5,862 nucleotides of DNA from Klenkia sp. (GTDB taxonomy: Bacteria > Actinomycetota > Actinomycetes > Mycobacteriales > Geodermatophilaceae), in NCBI GenBank assembly GCA_025966215.1, contig JAOPVM010000111.1, forward strand, positions 1-5,862, written 5' to 3'. This document shows positions 1-5,094 of this stretch, one piece after another. Position numbers and translations under genes: made by a program. The notes under the pieces were generated by a model. It searched no databases, had not been told where the DNA came from, and was given only the letters and a program-made list of their open reading frames with translations. Numbering within the stretch: the first letter of the stretch is position 1; each line of letters begins with the position of its first letter.

Positions 1-597
1 CGCCAGGGTCTGCGGGAGCGTGTCGGCGTCGACGACGAACACGGCGTCGGGCTCGGCGCGGCCCGCGCGACGGACCAGGGTCATCGCCTCGGCAGCCGCG
101 GTGGCCTCGTCGAGCATCGAGGCACCGGCCACGGGCAGCCCGGTCAGGTCGGCCACCGTGGTCTGGAAGTTGATCAACGCCTCGAGCCGGCCCTGGCTGA
201 TCTCGGGCTGGTAGGGCGTGTAGGCGTTTAACCAGGCCGGGATCACAAGCATGTTGCGCTGTATTACCGACGGGGTGGAGGTGCCGGAGTAGCACAGGCC
301 GATCATCGAGGTGAAGACCTCGTTCTCGGCGGCCCGCTCGCGCAGTGCGGCCAGCACCTCGGCCTCACCGAGTGCCTCCGGCAGGTCCAGGGCGGCCCGG
401 TCGCGGACGACCTCGGGCACGCAGGCGTCGACCAGGGAGGCCAGCGAGTCGTGTCCGACGGCAGCCAGCATGGCCTGCGTGTCGGCCGGTCGGGGGCCGA
501 TGTGCCGGGCGGCGAACGCCCCCCGCGGCTGCAGGTCCGCCAGCGTGGGGAGAGTGCCGGTCAGGGGAACCAGGGCGTTCTGTGCGCGGTCAGCCAC
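1..597 (-). CDS. gcvP: Glycine dehydrogenase (decarboxylating), P-protein of the glycine cleavage system, N-terminal 199 codons (3' end outside window)
   Basis: This is the PLP-dependent P-protein, which decarboxylates glycine and passes the aminomethyl group to the lipoyl arm of GcvH in the cytosol. The frame is open from a GTG at 597 to the window edge, so about a fifth of a typical 950-residue protein is present. Family hallmarks visible are [10 protein letters not shown] (27-36), [22 protein letters not shown] (in pieces, 125-146), a DLTGLPVA stretch and [13 protein letters not shown]. Residues 102-124 depart from the family consensus and use rare codons (see findings). The start is uncertain: no strong Shine-Dalgarno precedes 597, and an in-frame GTG at 606 is possible. 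A small imperfect stem (603-619) lies just upstream. The gene follows the ResR-like regulator by 32 nt, so it is probably cotranscribed and perhaps translationally coupled with it. Confidence 0.95.
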   Translation of the reverse strand, partial: MADRAQNALVPLTGTLPTLADLQPRGAFAARHIGPRPADTQAMLAAVGHDSLASLVDACVPEVVRDRAALDLPEALGEAEVLAALRERAAENEVFTSMIGLCYSGTSTPSVIQRNMLVIPAWLNAYTPYQPEISQGRLEALINFQTTVADLTGLPVAGASMLDEATAAAEAMTLVRRAGRAEPDAVFVVDADTLPQTLA

Positions 598-629
598 TGC
601 TCGCACGCTACCAGCGCGCCCGCCTCCGC

Positions 630-1199
630 TCAGGCGGTAGCGCGGCGCCGGCGACGTGCGGCGAGCTCGTCGTCGGCGTCGGTGATGCCACCGTCGAGGC
701 GCTCGGCAGGCAGCTCGGCGAGCTCACCGGAGAGCTCACGGAGGGCGCCGGAGACGGCGATCCCGAAGACGCCCTGGCCACCGGCCAGCAGGTCCACGAC
801 CTCCTCGGCGGAGGTGCACTCGTAGACGGTGGCGCCGTCGGAGAGCAGCGGGGTGTTGGCCCGGTCCTTGACCCCGCGGGTGCGCAGGTGGTCCACGGCC
901 TTGCGGATGTTCTGCAGCGAGACCCCGGTGTCCAGCAGTCGCTTGACCACCTTCAACACGAGGATGTCGCGGAAGCTGTAGAGGCGCTGGGTGCCCGACC
1001 CGGTGGCGGTGCGCACCGACGGCGCCAGCAGACCTGTTCTCGCCCAGTAGTCCAACTGCCGATAGGTGATGCCAGCGGCGGCACACGCCGTGGGACCGCG
1101 GTACCCGAAGGCCTCGCTGTCGGCCTCGTCGTAGGAGGGGGCGCCGACTGCTGCGTCGGTGAACAGCTGGCCCTGTGCGCCGCTGCTCTGATCGCTCAC
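630..1199 (-). CDS. MerR-family transcriptional regulator, ResR/Rv1830-like
   Basis: This is a 189-residue DNA-binding regulator. A MerR-type winged helix-turn-helix spans about residues 32-105: [14 protein letters not shown], the [16 protein letters not shown] recognition region, [18 protein letters not shown], then the [10 protein letters not shown] dimer helix. No cysteine cluster typical of metal-sensing MerR proteins is seen. The C-terminal part (about 115-189) ends in a basic RRRRR tail. The GTG at 1199 is preceded by an excellent AGGAGG (1208-1213) 8 nt upstream. Position between the DUF151 gene and gcvP matches M. tuberculosis Rv1830 (ResR), a regulator tied to regrowth after antibiotic exposure; orthology is inferred from family and gene order. 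A promoter and tandem palindromes lie upstream, so autoregulation is plausible. It stops 32 nt before gcvP. Confidence 0.93.
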   Translation of the reverse strand: MSDQSSGAQGQLFTDAAVGAPSYDEADSEAFGYRGPTACAAAGITYRQLDYWARTGLLAPSVRTATGSGTQRLYSFRDILVLKVVKRLLDTGVSLQNIRKAVDHLRTRGVKDRANTPLLSDGATVYECTSAEEVVDLLAGGQGVFGIAVSGALRELSGELAELPAERLDGGITDADDELAARRRRRATA

Positions 1200-1207
1200 G
1201 TCGGCGT

Positions 1208-1213
1208 CCTCCT
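1208..1213 (-). promoter_or_regulatory. Strong ribosome binding site for the ResR-like gene
   Basis: On the minus strand this reads AGGAGG within GAGGAGGA, 8 nt before the GTG at 1199. It decides the start of the 189-residue frame, since no better site lies further downstream. Confidence 0.8.
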
Positions 1214-1254
1214 CGTCGCGCCGACCCGGAGGCAGGTCGGTCGCCGTGCTGCCC

Positions 1255-1280
1255 GTGAGTCACATCCGTGTGAGTCACAC
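1255..1280. promoter_or_regulatory. Tandem TGAGTCA-centred palindromes, candidate operator
   Basis: Two copies of GTGAGTCACA lie at 1255-1264 and 1270-1279, exactly 15 bp apart. The core GTGA-G-TCAC is an odd-centred palindrome, and the second copy extends to a perfect 13-bp palindrome, GTGTGAGTCACAC (1268-1280). They sit about 8-35 nt downstream of the transcription start predicted from the TAGGTT box, where a bound repressor would block transcription. The natural candidate ligand is the MerR regulator encoded directly downstream, or FtsR encoded upstream. The repeats are seen directly; the binding protein is inferred. Confidence 0.6.
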
Positions 1281-1295
1281 CGGGGTCGTTCGCTG

Positions 1296-1324
1296 AACCT
1301 AGGCCCGCCCCGGGGGGCGGTCAA
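1296..1324 (-). promoter_or_regulatory. Sigma-A-like promoter for the ResR-like gene (and probably gcvP)
   Basis: On the minus strand TTGACC (1319-1324) is followed by a 17-nt spacer and TAGGTT (1296-1301). Both boxes match the housekeeping consensus well and stand out in a very GC-rich background. The predicted start is near 1288-1290, giving a leader of about 90 nt before the GTG at 1199. The spacer is almost pure G/C (CCCCCCGGGGCGGG) and has the ordinary 17 nt rather than the stretched 19-20 nt of classical MerR-activated promoters. Confidence 0.6.
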
Positions 1325-1350
1325 CCGAGGGCGACGGCGTGTCGACGAGC

Positions 1351-1379
1351 TCACCCCTGAGGGTGACCGGACCGTGACC
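1351..1379. repeat. Inverted repeat plus phased direct repeat upstream of the promoter
   Basis: TCACCC-CTGA-GGGTGA (1351-1366) is a perfect 6-bp inverted repeat with a 4-nt centre. It overlaps a direct repeat of GTGACC (1363-1368 and 1374-1379) with an 11-bp period. The group lies 27 bp upstream of the -35 box on the minus strand, so it could be an activator site. It could instead be a second weak stem behind the DUF151 gene. Confidence 0.35.
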
Positions 1380-1390
1380 TGGGGTGGCAC

Positions 1391-1412
1391 CCGGTGGTCG
1401 TCCGACCACCGG
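1391..1412 (-). terminator. Candidate transcription terminator hairpin after the DUF151 gene
   Basis: A perfect 10-bp inverted repeat (CCGGTGGTCG at 1391-1400, CGACCACCGG at 1403-1412) starts 3 nt beyond the DUF151 stop codon. It separates the garA-ftsR-DUF151 group from the promoter region of the next gene. There is no T-tract behind it on the minus strand, so it would be one of the U-less hairpins common in actinobacteria, or an mRNA-stabilising 3' stem. Confidence 0.55.
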
Positions 1413-1415
1413 CAG

Positions 1416-1904
1416 TCAGGACGTGGGGCCTGATCCGGAGCCGGCCTCGAAGTCCTCGGGGCTGATCTGGTCGAGGAACTCGCGGAACTTCTCGACCTCG
1501 TCCTCCTGCTCGTCCGGGATCTCGATGCCGACCTCGTCGAGCAGCTGCTCGGCGCCGTAGATCGGGGCACCGGTCCGGACGGCGAGGGCCACGGCGTCCG
1601 AGGGACGGGCGCTGACGGTGCGCTCGTCACCGAAGACGAGCTCGGCGATGTAGATGCCGTCGCGCATCTCGGTGATGTGCACGGCCTCCAGGCTGGCGCC
1701 CAGGGCGGTCACGACCTCGCGGAGCAGGTCGTGGGTCATCGGCCGGGCCGGGCGCACGCCCTGCTGCTCGAAGGCGATGGCGGCGGCCTCGACCGCCCCG
1801 ATCCAGATGGGGAGGTACCGCTCCCCCTGGGTCTCCTTCAGCAGGAGGATGGGTTGGTTGCCCGGCAGTTCGACCCGGACGCCCACGACTCGCAGTTCCT
1901 GCAC
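1416..1904 (-). CDS. Bifunctional nuclease family protein (DUF151), Rv1829-like
   Basis: This 162-residue cytosolic protein belongs to the DUF151 family. A plant member has nuclease activity, but the role of bacterial members is not well established. Family signatures are LPIWIGAVEAAAIAFEQQG (31-49), HDLLREVVTALGASLEAVHI (58-77), the YIAEL strand (85-89) and the RPSDAVALAVRTGAPIYG block (100-117). The C-terminal 34 residues are acidic and low-complexity (DEQEDEVEKF, then GSGSGPTS) and no UVR motif follows, unlike some relatives. The GTG at 1904 has GGAGGG 6 nt upstream. It follows ftsR by 74 nt, with no clear promoter in the gap, and is followed at once by a hairpin, so it is probably the last gene of the garA-ftsR transcript. 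The family call is firm; the biochemical activity is unproven. Confidence 0.93.
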   Translation of the reverse strand: MQELRVVGVRVELPGNQPILLLKETQGERYLPIWIGAVEAAAIAFEQQGVRPARPMTHDLLREVVTALGASLEAVHITEMRDGIYIAELVFGDERTVSARPSDAVALAVRTGAPIYGAEQLLDEVGIEIPDEQEDEVEKFREFLDQISPEDFEAGSGSGPTS

Positions 1905-1978
1905 GGTGTTCCCTCCGCGGTGGTGGTCGGGTCTGGTTGGAGATCGGTGGTGCTCGGCTGACGACGGTACGCCCGCGC

Positions 1979-2788
1979 TCAGTCGCCGAGATCGGGCCCG
2001 AGCACCTCGCGCAGCCGGGTGTCCAGCAGGGCCGTGTGCAGCTGGGCCGACAGTGCCGCCAGCTCGCGCAGGGTGTCCGCGGCAGCCGTGCGTGCCTCAC
2101 CGGTGCGTCCGCGCAGCACCGGGGCCACGACCTGTTCCAGCAGCGCCGCTTCGCGCTCGGCGGCCGACCGGTAGACCCGCAGGTGCCGGGCCTCGATGCC
2201 GTGCCGGGCCAACCCGCCGGCCGCCCGGGCCACCGGCAGGTCGGCGACCGGGTGCCGACCGTCGGCACCGGGGGTGAGCAGGCCGTACTGCACGCAGTCG
2301 GCCAGCTGGTCGGGCGTCAGGCCGGCGGCAGCGCCGAACGCCTCGGAGTCCAGCGGTTCGCTGCCGACCACGTCGTCCCCGGCCGGCTCACCGGCCCCGG
2401 CGACCTCGGTGACCCCGGTGGTCGGGTCGACCTCGGACCCGGGCACCGGCGGTCGGCCGGTGGCCCGGGTGGTGCCGTCGGGCAGGGCCTCCCCGCGGTC
2501 GAGAGCGTCGAGCTGGTCCTTGATGACCCGCAGTGGGAGGTAGTGGTCCCGCTGCGAGGCCAGCACGTAGCGCAGCCGCGCGACGTCGGCGGAGGAGAAC
2601 TTCCGGTAGCCCGACGGCGTGCGCTGCGGGTGGACCAGGTCCTCGGCCTCGAGGTAGCGGATCTTGGAGATCGTCACGTCGGGGAACTCCCCGCGCAGCG
2701 TCGCCAGGACCTCGCCGATGGTCAGCCGCGGCTGGGTGTCGGCACCGGACCCGGGCGCCCCCTGGTCGGGCCGGGGCGCCGCGGTCAC
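1979..2788 (-). CDS. ftsR: MerR-family transcriptional regulator FtsR (Rv1828-like)
   Basis: This is a 269-residue regulator. In Corynebacterium glutamicum the orthologue FtsR activates ftsZ, linking this locus to cell division. An N-terminal MerR winged helix occupies about 21-97: LTIGEVLATL, FPDVTISKIRYLEAEDLV, the wing RTPSGYRKFSSADVARLRYV, and the helix YLPLRVIKDQLDAL. A low-complexity Pro/Gly/acidic linker covers about 98-143. The C-terminal half (about 144-205) again has a MerR-like layout: LDSEAFGAAAGL, QLADCVQYGLLTP, then GLARHGIEARHLR. A helical region rich in Leu/Ala follows to the end. The GTG at 2788 overlaps the garA stop as GTGA, implying translational coupling. Naming rests on sequence style and on gene order garA-ftsR-DUF151. 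Confidence 0.93.
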   Translation of the reverse strand: MTAAPRPDQGAPGSGADTQPRLTIGEVLATLRGEFPDVTISKIRYLEAEDLVHPQRTPSGYRKFSSADVARLRYVLASQRDHYLPLRVIKDQLDALDRGEALPDGTTRATGRPPVPGSEVDPTTGVTEVAGAGEPAGDDVVGSEPLDSEAFGAAAGLTPDQLADCVQYGLLTPGADGRHPVADLPVARAAGGLARHGIEARHLRVYRSAAEREAALLEQVVAPVLRGRTGEARTAAADTLRELAALSAQLHTALLDTRLREVLGPDLGD

Positions 2789-3303
2789 GACGAGGCGGGC
2801 TCGCCGGTGCGCGGCCCGGTCAGGTAGACCAGTCGGAACTTGCCGATCTGCACCTCGTCGCCACCGGCCAGGTTGGCGACGTCGACCGGCTCGCGGTTGA
2901 CGTAGGTGCCGTTGAGGCTGCCGACGTCGTGCACGGTGAAGCCGCCGCCCTCCCGGTGGAACTCCACGTGCCGGCGGCTCACGGTCACGTCGTCGAGGAA
3001 GATGTCGCTGTCGGGGTGCCGACCGGCGGTGGTGACCTCCTGGTCGAGGAGGAACCGGCTGCCGGCGTTCGGCCCGCGCTTGACGACGAGGAGCGCGGAG
3101 CCCGCGGGGAGGGACTCCACCGCGCCGGCGTGCGCGTCGGCCGGGGAGTCGACGACCTCGGGCTGCTCGCCGGAGTCCTCACTGCCGATCTTGGGGATCA
3201 CGCTGGTCGACTCGCCGACGCGCTCCGGGGAGAGGGCGGAGCCGCACTGCGCACAGAAGCGACTGCCCTCGGGGTTCTGGTGTCCACAGCGAGTGCAGTG
3301 CAC
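2785..3303 (-). CDS. garA: FHA-domain protein GarA/OdhI with N-terminal zinc ribbon
   Basis: GarA/OdhI is a cytosolic switch: unphosphorylated it binds and inhibits 2-oxoglutarate dehydrogenase and tunes glutamate metabolism, and phosphorylation by Ser/Thr kinases (PknB, PknG) turns this off. The 172-residue protein has a zinc ribbon (C3, C6, C17, C20), a kinase-site-like ESTS (31-34), a linker, then an FHA domain (about 69-163). FHA contacts are visible at GRHPDSDIFLDD (94-105, R95), SRRH (109-112) and SLNGTYVN (129-136, N131). The FHA part is nearly identical in style to mycobacterial GarA. The GTG at 3303 is chosen because GGAGGAG lies 6 nt upstream and the zinc ribbon begins there; extension to 3471 would add an Arg-rich, non-conserved stretch. 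It overlaps ftsR by 4 nt. Confidence 0.95.
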   Translation of the reverse strand: MHCTRCGHQNPEGSRFCAQCGSALSPERVGESTSVIPKIGSEDSGEQPEVVDSPADAHAGAVESLPAGSALLVVKRGPNAGSRFLLDQEVTTAGRHPDSDIFLDDVTVSRRHVEFHREGGGFTVHDVGSLNGTYVNREPVDVANLAGGDEVQIGKFRLVYLTGPRTGEPASS

Positions 3304-3309
3304 GGGTGT

Positions 3310-3316
3310 CTCCTCC
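3310..3316 (-). promoter_or_regulatory. Ribosome binding site that sets the garA start
   Basis: The minus strand reads GGAGGAG followed by 6 nt and then GTG at 3303. This supports the 172-residue product over the longer upstream in-frame ATG at 3471. Confidence 0.75.
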
Positions 3317-3368
3317 GGTGAGCAGGCGGCACCGCCGCGGACGTTGCAGTCCGCGACCGGCCGGCGGA

Positions 3369-3390
3369 CGACGGGCCGGGTAGCCCGTCG
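3369..3390 (-). other. Hairpin in the gcvH-garA gap
   Basis: A perfect 8-bp inverted repeat (CGACGGGC at 3369-3376, GCCCGTCG at 3383-3390) surrounds a 6-nt loop. It has no T-tract. It could be a U-less terminator for gcvH or a structure in the garA leader, 65 nt before the garA start. Confidence 0.4.
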
Positions 3391-3425
3391 CGGGCCTCGC
3401 CCGGGGGTCCGGGTCCGGCGTGGCG

Positions 3426-3431
3426 AGCATA
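3426..3431 (-). promoter_or_regulatory. Possible -10 element for garA
   Basis: TATGCT on the minus strand fits TANNNT and is one of very few AT-rich hexamers in the gap. No convincing -35 lies 16-18 nt upstream (GCACCT at 17 nt), so this is weak. If used, garA would have a leader of about 115 nt that includes the 3369-3390 hairpin. Confidence 0.25.
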
Positions 3432-3435
3432 GTGA

Positions 3436-3459
3436 TCGCAGCCCCCGCAGGTGCTGCGA
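3436..3459 (-). terminator. Candidate hairpin after gcvH
   Basis: TCGCAGC (3436-3442) and GCTGCGA (3453-3459) form a 7-bp stem with a 10-nt loop, starting 8 nt past the gcvH stop. There is no T-tract, so termination may be partial, if it happens at all. Confidence 0.35.
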
Positions 3460-3467
3460 CGGGGCCG

Positions 3468-3872
3468 TCAACCCTGTTCGACGAGCGCCTGGTAAGCAGC
3501 GGCGTCCAACAGGGCCTCGGTGGGGTCGCCGTCGTCGCCGGTGACCTCGATCTCGATCAGCCAGCCCTCGCCGTAGGGGTCGGAGTTGACCGTCTCGGGA
3601 GTGTCGGCCAGCGCGTCGTTGCGGGCCGTGACCGTGCCGGCGAGCGGTGCGTAGACGTCGGAGACGCTCTTGGTGGACTCGACCTCACCGATCGGGTTGC
3701 CGACGGTCACCGCCTCCCCCACGTCGGGCAGCTGCACGAAGACGATGTCGCCGAGGGCGTCCTGGGCGTGGTCGGTGATGCCGATCCGGACGACGGTGGC
3801 GGCGCCGGCCGTGCCCTGCACCTGGGCCCACTCGTGCTGGTCGGTGTATCGACGGTCGTCGGGCGTGGCCAT
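3468..3872 (-). CDS. gcvH: Glycine cleavage system H-protein
   Basis: GcvH is the lipoylated shuttle of the glycine cleavage complex, carrying the aminomethyl group from GcvP to the T-protein and then being reoxidised by the L-protein. The 134-residue length is normal for the family. Motifs are RYTDQHEW (8-15), VRIGITDHAQDALGDIVFVQLP (in pieces, 28-49) and GEVESTKSVSDVYAP (62-76), with K68 the expected lipoylation site, followed by the conserved NSDPYGEGWL near the C-terminus. The ATG at 3872 is chosen over the upstream in-frame start at 3911 because conservation begins there and a GGAG lies 8 nt upstream. It is 83 nt downstream of the second DUF881 gene, with a 10-bp tandem repeat in the gap. 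gcvP sits in the same locus three genes further on; gcvT is not in the window. Confidence 0.97.
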   Translation of the reverse strand: MATPDDRRYTDQHEWAQVQGTAGAATVVRIGITDHAQDALGDIVFVQLPDVGEAVTVGNPIGEVESTKSVSDVYAPLAGTVTARNDALADTPETVNSDPYGEGWLIEIEVTGDDGDPTEALLDAAAYQALVEQG

Positions 3873-3920
3873 GGCGGCAACTCCATCATCTCGGGGTCTC
3901 GCAGCGGGCACGGGGGTCGT

Positions 3921-3957
3921 GCGGGTCCTGCTGGGTCCTGCCGGGTCCTGCTGGGTC
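3921..3957. repeat. 10-bp tandem repeat between DUF881 gene and gcvH
   Basis: The plus strand reads GCGGGTCCTG, CTGGGTCCTG, CCGGGTCCTG, CTGGGTCAG, about 3.7 copies with a strict 10-bp period. The repeat runs into the stop codon of the upstream DUF881 gene (3956-3958) and ends about 50 nt before the gcvH start. On the transcript each unit carries CAGGACCC. Confidence 0.7.
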
Positions 3958-4747
3958 AGCCGCCGTCGTCGGGCTCGGCGTACTGGGGCTCGTCGAGCAC
4001 GCGCAGCGCGTCGACCACGACGTCGTCGGACTGCTCGATCCTCACCTCTCCACCCTCGCGGCGCACCAGGGCGCTCACCCCGCCGGGGATGCCCATGGCG
4101 GTGGCGAGGTCCTGGGCCGACCCGATGGCGACCACCGTGTACGGCGCCTGGATCGAGCGCCCGTCGATGCGCAGGTCGCCGGCGCTGCCGGTGACCGCGC
4201 TGCTCACCCCGATGCGCACGTCGTCGACCTGCATGGTCTCCGCGCCGGCGCCGCGCAGCTCCTGGATGGCGTTGAGCAGCGCCGAGGGCGGGACGGTGCC
4301 GTCGGGGTCGAGCACGGTGAGGGTGATCCCGGGGCCCTCCGCGGCGATGGTGCCGTTCAGGATGCCCAGAGCGGTGGCCCGCTGCTGGGCCTCGGCCAGC
4401 GCCGTGGCGCCCTGGCTGTCGGAGTCGGTGAGCTGTTCCAGGGCGGTGCGCTGCTCGGCGATCTGCTCGCGCAGCCGCTCCTCGCGGGCGTTGACGTCGT
4501 CCAGGATGCTGACCAGGTCCTCCTCCCGGGCGCCGGCCAGCGCCTCCGGGGTGCCGGTGCTGCGCACCTGGACGGCGAAGGCGAACCCCAGCAGCAGCGT
4601 GAGGACGCCGATCAGCGCGGCGGCGAGCCGGTCGCGCCGTCCCTCGCGCAGCCGCTGCCAGGTGGACCGCTCGTCCGGAGCCGGTGCGGTCTCGTCGTCG
4701 CGGAGGTCGTCCTCGACGGGCTCGCCGTCGACGGGTCGGTCGGTCAT
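3956..4747 (-). CDS. DUF881 family membrane-anchored protein (second copy)
   Basis: This 263-residue protein resembles M. tuberculosis Rv1825 and Bacillus YlxW/YlxX, families of unclear function encoded next to division genes. An acidic cytosolic N-terminus (1-27) is followed by a basic stretch (WQRLREGRRDR, 30-40) and one membrane segment (about 41-60, LAAALIGVLTLLLGFAFAVQ). A likely coiled coil spans about 73-125, rich in Glu, Arg, Leu and Gln. The extracytoplasmic DUF881 domain covers about 127-250, with LNGTIAAEGPGITLTVLD and LLNAIQELRGAGAETMQVDDVRI (in pieces) and YTVVAIG. The ATG at 4747 is chosen because GAGGAGG lies 5 nt upstream, overlapping the Sbp stop; the longer frame to 4966 would run antisense to nothing conserved. 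It is 10 nt behind Sbp, in one operon. Confidence 0.93.
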   Translation of the reverse strand: MTDRPVDGEPVEDDLRDDETAPAPDERSTWQRLREGRRDRLAAALIGVLTLLLGFAFAVQVRSTGTPEALAGAREEDLVSILDDVNAREERLREQIAEQRTALEQLTDSDSQGATALAEAQQRATALGILNGTIAAEGPGITLTVLDPDGTVPPSALLNAIQELRGAGAETMQVDDVRIGVSSAVTGSAGDLRIDGRSIQAPYTVVAIGSAQDLATAMGIPGGVSALVRREGGEVRIEQSDDVVVDALRVLDEPQYAEPDDGG

Positions 4748-4757
4748 CGCGGCCTCC

Positions 4758-5090
4758 TCACGCCCGGAACAGGTGCCGCCGGATGGCGGCCGCGTTGCCG
4801 AAGATCCGGATGCCCAGGACCACGACGACGGCGGTGGACAGCTGGGCACCGACCCCCAGCTGGTCACCGAGGAACACGATGAGCGCGGCCACCACGACGT
4901 TGGAGACGAAGGACACCACGAACACCTTGGCGTCGAAGATGCCGTCGAAGCGGGCCCGGATGCCACCGAAGACCGCGTCCAGCGCGGCGACGACGGCGAT
5001 CGGCAGGTAGGGCTGCAGCCAGACCGGGACGCTGGGGTCCAGCAGCAGGCCGAGCACCACGCCGACCGCGAGGCCGAGGATCGGGATCAC
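4758..5090 (-). CDS. sbp: Small basic protein (Sbp, DUF1290), integral membrane protein
   Basis: This 110-residue protein is of the DUF1290 family, close to the usual 110-120 residues and resembling Rv1824 and Bacillus Sbp. It is largely hydrophobic: segments at about 2-17 (IPILGLAVGVVLGLLL), 28-45 around VVAALDAVFGG, 56-75 (VFVVSFVSNVVVAALIVFLG) and 82-98. The family core IAVVAALDAVFGGIRARFDGIFDAKVF and the ending GIRIFGNAAAIRRHLF are present, with a basic C-terminus expected in the cytosol. Function is not established; family members sit beside DUF881 genes and, in Bacillus, next to ftsA/ftsZ. The GTG at 5090 begins 4 nt after the upstream stop, with GGAG 9 nt before it, so translation is probably coupled to both neighbours. 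Confidence 0.94.
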   Translation of the reverse strand: MIPILGLAVGVVLGLLLDPSVPVWLQPYLPIAVVAALDAVFGGIRARFDGIFDAKVFVVSFVSNVVVAALIVFLGDQLGVGAQLSTAVVVVLGIRIFGNAAAIRRHLFRA

Positions 5091-5094
5091 GGGG

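Noticed and set aside
345..1433. A 362-codon open frame on the plus strand
   Set aside because: It is antisense to gcvP and the ResR-like gene and crosses the promoter region. It has no recognisable domains and its composition matches a shadow frame.
1905..1978. Promoter between ftsR and the DUF151 gene
   Set aside because: No -10/-35 pair is visible in the 74-nt gap, so only the ribosome site before 1904 is supported.
1937..2827. A 296-codon open frame on the plus strand
   Set aside because: It is the reverse complement shadow of ftsR, which has a clear MerR domain on the minus strand.
3304..3471. N-terminal extension of garA to an ATG at 3471
   Set aside because: The added 56 residues are Arg/Pro-rich, not conserved and overlap the gcvH stop. 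A strong ribosome site points to the GTG at 3303.
3466..3471. TTGACG on the minus strand at the gcvH stop as a -35 box
   Set aside because: The hexamer 17 nt downstream is TGCGGG, and TATGCT is 34 nt away, so no usable promoter pairing exists.
3873..3911. Upstream in-frame start for gcvH at 3911
   Set aside because: GcvH conservation begins at MATPDDRRYTDQHEW, a GGAG fits the ATG at 3872, and the 134-residue product is the normal family length.
3873..3955. Glycine riboswitch ahead of gcvH
   Set aside because: The gap is too short and is mostly the 10-bp repeat. I see no aptamer-like paired core.
4748..4966. N-terminal extension of the second DUF881 protein to 4966
   Set aside because: The extra 73 residues are an out-of-frame reading of the Sbp gene. 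GAGGAGG precedes the ATG at 4747.
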